This document shows, one piece after another, positions 60,364 to 64,000 of a stretch of 64,000 nt of DNA. Source of the DNA: JBKHYJ01 sp046565505 (GTDB lineage: Bacteria; Acidobacteriota; Blastocatellia; UBA7656). The notes beneath the pieces are model-generated. The model made no database searches. It was given only the letters and a program-made list of their open reading frames with translations, and was not told the origin of the DNA. The stretch is taken from assembly GCA_046565505.1 (NCBI GenBank), contig JBKHYJ010000074.1, forward strand, positions 1-64,000, in the 5' to 3' direction. Numbering within the stretch: the first letter of the stretch is position 1; every line of letters starts with the position of its first letter. The position numbers and the translations under genes were made by a program.

Positions 60364-61113
60364 TCATCGGGCTGCGGGCGCGCGGTGAGCCGCCGGCTTG
60401 CGCGCCCGCAGCCGCTCGACTTCCGTAGCCCCAGACGGGTGAGCCTGGTAGAGCGTGAACGTTTCCACCTGAATGCATGAGAGCGGGCTCTCCGGTTCGC
60501 CGCTCGTGTCCATGCCCACGCAGCTCCCGTGAATGTAAATCCCGAAGCGGCGCTGGCGTCCATCGCGCGGAAGGTACTGAGTCGGCGTGTGCCCGAAGAA
60601 ACACAGCTTCCCGTCATAGCCTTTGTAGAAATCAAAATCGCGCGCCCACACCAGAACGTCCGGGTCGGTCTCCGAAGGGTGCTCGCCCGGGACGAGCCCC
60701 GCGTGGACGTATATCGCTTGCTCATCTTCGTGGTAGAAAGGCAGGCCGCGGATGAATTCAATGTGATCTTCCGGTATCTGGATGTCTGAAACATCCCGCA
60801 GCCGGGAGAGGTCGAAGCCGTACCCTTCGAGCGTCGCCAGCCCCCCGTTCTCCGGTATCAGCCATTGCAGGTCGCCATAGTCCAGGCAGTCTAGCATCAT
60901 CTGCTCGTGATTCCCTCGAAGGGCGATCACGTTCGGGTTAGATGCCGCCAGGCCCATTACTCGCTCGATGACGCCCGGCGCGTCCGGCCCTCTGTCTACC
61001 AGATCGCCGAGGAAAACAATCTTGTCTCGCCTCACGTCCCACGGCACGTTATTAATCAACTGGTCCAATAATTTCGGCCGCCCGTGTATGTCGCCTATAA
61101 CGTATGTCGCCAT
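60364..61113 (-). CDS. PPP-family serine/threonine phosphatase or ApaH-like metallophosphatase
   Basis: This 249-residue enzyme has the PPP signatures GDIHG (residues about 7-11), GDLVDRGP (35-42) and RGNHEQ (66-71), then a histidine in YVHAGL and GHTP. Two metal ions are bound by these residues. The family hydrolyses phosphoproteins or dinucleoside tetraphosphates (Ap4A); motifs alone do not decide between them. An ATG at 61113 follows AGGTAAG. It is 27 bases after tyrA in the same direction and 43 bases before the lipoprotein gene. No kinase is nearby. Confidence 0.85.
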   Translation of the reverse strand: MATYVIGDIHGRPKLLDQLINNVPWDVRRDKIVFLGDLVDRGPDAPGVIERVMGLAASNPNVIALRGNHEQMMLDCLDYGDLQWLIPENGGLATLEGYGFDLSRLRDVSDIQIPEDHIEFIRGLPFYHEDEQAIYVHAGLVPGEHPSETDPDVLVWARDFDFYKGYDGKLCFFGHTPTQYLPRDGRQRRFGIYIHGSCVGMDTSGEPESPLSCIQVETFTLYQAHPSGATEVERLRARKPAAHRAPAAR

Positions 61114-61140
61114 CACTTACCTGATCCCTGTGCCTCTTAT

Positions 61141-62040
61141 TTAATCGAAGGAGCCTTCCGTTCTCATATTCAATTGTTGCATAAAATCGTTCGCGGCACG
61201 AAACGCTTCGCGGACGGTCGCGAAATCCCCGCCCGACACGGCGGCCTGTAACCTTGACACCTGGGCCGCGACTTCGCCCAGCGAGGCCGCGATCTGGTCC
61301 GAGTTCGTCCGGCATATGTCTTCCCAGACCGACCACCGACTCCCGGCCAGCCGCGTCATATCGGAAAAGCCGCTGCCGGCAAGCGCGAGCGCCCTTTCGC
61401 CGCCCGGCCTCGCGCTCGCGAGCGCGAGCGCCGTCGCTAGAAGCTGCGGCGCGTGGCTTACCCTCGCGACCATCTCGTCATGCTGCCCGGCGGTCAAGAC
61501 CACTGGCCTCGCACGCATCGCCTCGACAAGCTCTATGATTCTGCCGAGCGCCTCGCGGCGGGCCGCGCCGAAAGGCCCTGCATCGTCCTCGGCTTCATGG
61601 ATGATTGCGTAAGCCGCGCCGCCGAAGAGGTCTGCGGAGGCGAACTCGACCCCGGCCTTCTGGCTCCCGGCCATCGGGTGGCCGCCCACGAAAATTGCTT
61701 CGGGCGGGAGCGACTCGCGGGCCGCGCAGCATATCTCACGTTTCGTGCTGCCCGCGTCCGTGACGATGGCCCCGGGCTTCAGCAAGCCCCCGCTCGCGCG
61801 TAAGAAATCAATTATAGCCCCGACGGGCGCGGCCAGGTAAACGAGGTCGGCGCCGGTTGCCGCGCCCGTAGCGAGGCCCTGATCGATGTCGTCAATCACG
61901 CCTCGCGCGCGGGCCGATTCTAAATTCGCTTCATTGTCCCAACCTGTAATGCGCCCGGCGAGGTTCGCCCGCCTCGCCGCCAGGGCGAACGACCCGCCGA
62001 TTAACCCGACTCCGACTACGAGAATGTGATTGAACCGCAT
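61141..62040 (-). CDS. tyrA: Prephenate dehydrogenase
   Basis: This 299-residue enzyme oxidatively decarboxylates prephenate to 4-hydroxyphenylpyruvate in tyrosine synthesis. The NAD-binding GVGLIGGSFALAAR starts near residue 11, followed by AAPVGAI and IVTDAGSTKREIC. The active-site histidine region is FVGGHPMAGSQKAGVEFA, with later VSHAPQLLATALA. There is no ACT domain, so feedback control is probably not on this enzyme. It sits 107 bases after aroF in the aromatic gene run. Confidence 0.93.
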   Translation of the reverse strand: MRFNHILVVGVGLIGGSFALAARRANLAGRITGWDNEANLESARARGVIDDIDQGLATGAATGADLVYLAAPVGAIIDFLRASGGLLKPGAIVTDAGSTKREICCAARESLPPEAIFVGGHPMAGSQKAGVEFASADLFGGAAYAIIHEAEDDAGPFGAARREALGRIIELVEAMRARPVVLTAGQHDEMVARVSHAPQLLATALALASARPGGERALALAGSGFSDMTRLAGSRWSVWEDICRTNSDQIAASLGEVAAQVSRLQAAVSGGDFATVREAFRAANDFMQQLNMRTEGSFD

Positions 62041-62147
62041 TGTTTCGATGGGCCGGTAGCATTCAGGCCCGGCAGATGATTTCAGATTTCAGAGCCGTCA
62101 GCCCTTCTACAACCGCCGGCCCTGAATCGGCAGGAGGGCCTTCGCCT

Positions 62148-63188
62148 TCACTTCGCCGCGGGCTCTTGGACCCCCGACGCGACCTGGCGGTCGACCGCCT
62201 CCGCGATCAGGCGCAGGCGGCGCATGAGCTGCTCGAACTGGTCGGGCAGCAGTGACTGTGCGCCGTCGCAGAGGGCGTTCTCCGGGTCGTGGTGGACTTC
62301 TATCAATAAGGCGTCGGCACCCGCGGCGACCGCCGCCTGCGCCACGGGGGCGACTTTGTCGCGCCGGCCCGTCGCGTGGCTCGGGTCCGCGACCACCGGC
62401 AGGTGCGATAGGTTCTTGAGCACGGGGATGGCCGATATGTCGAACGTGTTCCTCAAGTACGTGTCGAAGGTGCGGATGCCGCGCTCGCACAGCATCACCT
62501 CGTGGTTGCCGCCTGACATTATGTACTCCGCAGCGAGGAGCGTCTCCTCGATGGTCGCCGATGGGCCGCGCTTCAACAGCACAGGCTTGTTGATCCGGCC
62601 CACCTCGCGGAGCAGGTTGAAGTTCTGCATGTTCCGCGCCCCGATCTGCAATATATCGACGTAGCGAATGAAGAGCGGGATCTGCGACGCCTCCATGACC
62701 TCGGACACCACCAGCATGTTGAAGCGGTCGCCCGCCCGTCTCAGGTACTTCAACCCCTCTTCGCCCATCCCTTGAAACGAGTACGGCGAAGTGCGCGGCT
62801 TGAACGCGCCGCCGCGCAGGACTTTCGCCCCGCGCTGCGAAACGACTTCGGCGACCGCCATGACCTGGTCGCGGCTCTCGACCGTGCAAGGGCCTGCCAT
62901 TATGACGACCTCGCGCCCGCCTATGGTCACGTCCTTGATCCTTATCTGCGTGGGGTCAGCCTTAAAGGAACGGCTCGCCAGCTTGTATGGCGAGCTGATG
63001 CGCAATACCTCTTTGACCCCGCTGAGCAGTTCTATATCCCGCGTATCGACGATGTGTCCGCCTACGGCACCGAGGACCGTGTGAAGCACGCCCGTCGAGC
63101 GATGTATGTCGAACCCGAGCCGCACCAACTTGTCTATTACGGCGGAAATCTGCTCTTCCGTGGCGGCCTCCTCCATCACGATGACCAT
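62148..63188 (-). CDS. aroF: 3-deoxy-7-phosphoheptulonate synthase (AroF type, with N-terminal regulatory domain)
   Basis: This 346-residue DAHP synthase starts the shikimate pathway by condensing phosphoenolpyruvate with erythrose 4-phosphate. An N-terminal ferredoxin-like domain (about 1-70) precedes the catalytic barrel, which has VIMAGPCTVES, RGGAFKPRTSPYSFQG, VLLKRGPSATIEE, GIRTFDTYLRNTFDISA and VADPSHATG with its metal histidine. The N-terminal domain is the site of tyrosine feedback in Thermotoga-type enzymes. RBS GGGAGGAG lies upstream. It is followed by tyrA and preceded by chorismate mutase. Confidence 0.95.
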   Translation of the reverse strand: MVIVMEEAATEEQISAVIDKLVRLGFDIHRSTGVLHTVLGAVGGHIVDTRDIELLSGVKEVLRISSPYKLASRSFKADPTQIRIKDVTIGGREVVIMAGPCTVESRDQVMAVAEVVSQRGAKVLRGGAFKPRTSPYSFQGMGEEGLKYLRRAGDRFNMLVVSEVMEASQIPLFIRYVDILQIGARNMQNFNLLREVGRINKPVLLKRGPSATIEETLLAAEYIMSGGNHEVMLCERGIRTFDTYLRNTFDISAIPVLKNLSHLPVVADPSHATGRRDKVAPVAQAAVAAGADALLIEVHHDPENALCDGAQSLLPDQFEQLMRRLRLIAEAVDRQVASGVQEPAAK

Positions 63189-63272
63189 TGTCTATCTCCT
63201 CCCGGACTGCGTGCGTGCGCCGGCCAGTTCGCAAAACCATGCGGCCCCGCGCGGGCGGCGGCACCGTAACCT

Positions 63273-63629
63273 TTAACGCTGTTTTCGTCTCTTAAAAGCC
63301 TGCCGCCGCGCGCCATCGGCGGCCTGCTCCCTCTGCTCGCTCTCCTTCTCAACCGTTATGCGCTCGATGCGGCGCGACTCGTCTATGATTCTCTCGAACA
63401 GCCTGCGGACCGCGGGGGAGTCGAGTGGGCCAGGGTTAATCTGCTCGACGTGCGCGATCACCTGAGCCTCGCGGTCCGGCGAATAGATCGGCAAGCCGAG
63501 CTCACGCTTGATGCGGCCGAGTTCTATCGCGCACTTCGAGCGCTCGTTGAGAAGGCGAATCAACTCCTCGTCGATGTCATCAATCTCTTTTCGCCAACGT
63601 TCGATGCTCAACCCACCCTCCGCACTCAT
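63273..63629 (-). CDS. aroQ: Chorismate mutase, AroQ type
   Basis: This 118-residue all-helical monofunctional chorismate mutase has RKEIDDIDEELIRLLNERSKCAIELGRIK and the second half SPDREAQVIAHV, with LFERIIDESRRIER. It converts chorismate to prephenate, the substrate of tyrA downstream. The catalytic lysine and arginine are within the first and third helices. A lysine/arginine-rich tail of about 20 residues is extra. It overlaps nothing and lies between trpA and aroF. Confidence 0.9.
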   Translation of the reverse strand: MSAEGGLSIERWRKEIDDIDEELIRLLNERSKCAIELGRIKRELGLPIYSPDREAQVIAHVEQINPGPLDSPAVRRLFERIIDESRRIERITVEKESEQREQAADGARRQAFKRRKQR

Positions 63630-63717
63630 CAGCCGCCCGTTTCATTCGCGAGGCTGAATCCTGGCATGAATAATGTAACCTGCGGATCGCGATTAACGCC
63701 CCGGTGAACAGACTGAA

Positions 63718-64000
63718 TCACGGCTGAGTTCTTCCGGCCAGCCAGCCCGCCAGCGCGCCAACGCGCTCCACCAGGTCGTCCTTGCCGGCGCGCGCTTCGA
63801 TTTCGGCGACGATGCGGCTGCCGACCACGGCGGCGTCGGCATGGCGCCACACTTCCGCGACCTGTTCCGGCGTGGAGATGCCGAACCCCACGGCCACGGG
63901 CAGGCGCGTGAAGCGTCGCGCGCGCGCCACGAGCGACGCCGCCCTCTCCGACAGGCTCTGCCTCACCCCGGTGACGCCCGCGCGCGACACGGCGTAAACA
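63718..64000 (-). CDS. trpA: Tryptophan synthase alpha subunit, C-terminal part (cut by window end)
   Basis: The frame runs off the window end on the reverse strand and ends at a TGA (63718-63720). About 94 residues are visible: VSRAGVTGVRQ, then LPVAVGFGISTPEQVAEVWRHADAAVVGSRIV and a C-terminal helix. This is the canonical trpA end with the phosphate-binding GFGIS and VVGS motifs. TrpA cleaves indole-3-glycerol phosphate. It leads into the aromatic amino acid run aroQ-aroF-tyrA, so more trp genes are expected outside the window. Confidence 0.93.
   Translation of the reverse strand, partial: VYAVSRAGVTGVRQSLSERAASLVARARRFTRLPVAVGFGISTPEQVAEVWRHADAAVVGSRIVAEIEARAGKDDLVERVGALAGWLAGRTQP

Noticed and set aside
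1..64000. CRISPR arrays, rRNA and tRNA genes
   Set aside because: No regularly spaced repeats, rRNA-like segments or foldable tRNAs were seen on either strand by reading; a covariance search was not possible.

Overview
The window is GC-rich, gene-dense DNA from a diderm bacterium. It carries a complete Tol-Pal operon, a LolA-type lipoprotein carrier, many lipoproteins, class A and class B penicillin-binding proteins and system II cytochrome c maturation genes. A VWFA-domain protein of the kind expanded in Acidobacteriota (41461-42390), together with FhaA-like, DUF4956 and multihaem cytochrome genes, makes Acidobacteriota (Blastocatellia-like) the best guess. No rRNA, tRNA or CRISPR was found, so this is inference.

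Layout. 1-3133: the edge of a transposase, a sugar aminotransferase, a candidate sigma-54 small RNA and an SLT-type protein, in DNA that looks less GC-rich than the rest. 3288-9784: an MscS channel, a dienelactone hydrolase, ccsA/ccsB, an SDR and maf. 9885-13628: a metallophosphatase-multihaem cytochrome gene interrupted by one in-frame TGA (candidate selenocysteine), then dciA, an ABC ATPase and lolA. 13665-22050: a reverse-strand run of an inactive M16 protein, ubiE/menG, tldD and pmbA, plus a zinc-ribbon protein and a PotC-PotD fusion. 22254-27674: tolQ-tolR-tolA-tolB-pal-cpoB behind a strong sigma-70-like promoter. 27835-33783: a sensor kinase, a sigma-54 response regulator and an HtrA protease. 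33861-36622: a GNAT - N-acylamino acid racemase/OSBS - FabG-like operon. 36739-41147: fhaA-pbpA-rodA, followed by a second candidate sigma-54 small RNA. 41461-51166: VWFA protein, acyl-CoA carboxylase subunit, lipoprotein, M48 protease, class A PBP and DUF4956 protein. 51379-54795: three amide-bond ligases in one operon. 55084-64000: a LolA-like protein, a small Sm-like protein, TPR-thioredoxin, thiolase, lipoprotein, phosphatase, and aromatic biosynthesis genes tyrA, aroF, aroQ and trpA (cut by the window end).

Most genes serve the envelope: peptidoglycan synthesis, Tol-Pal, lipoprotein sorting and periplasmic proteolysis. Four strong sigma-54 -24/-12 elements, all intergenic, precede two small non-coding transcripts, the class A PBP and the DUF4956 gene. 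The window also encodes its own sigma-54 activator next to HtrA. This hints at an envelope-linked sigma-54 regulon. The most unusual single item is the candidate selenoprotein multihaem cytochrome at 9885-11390.
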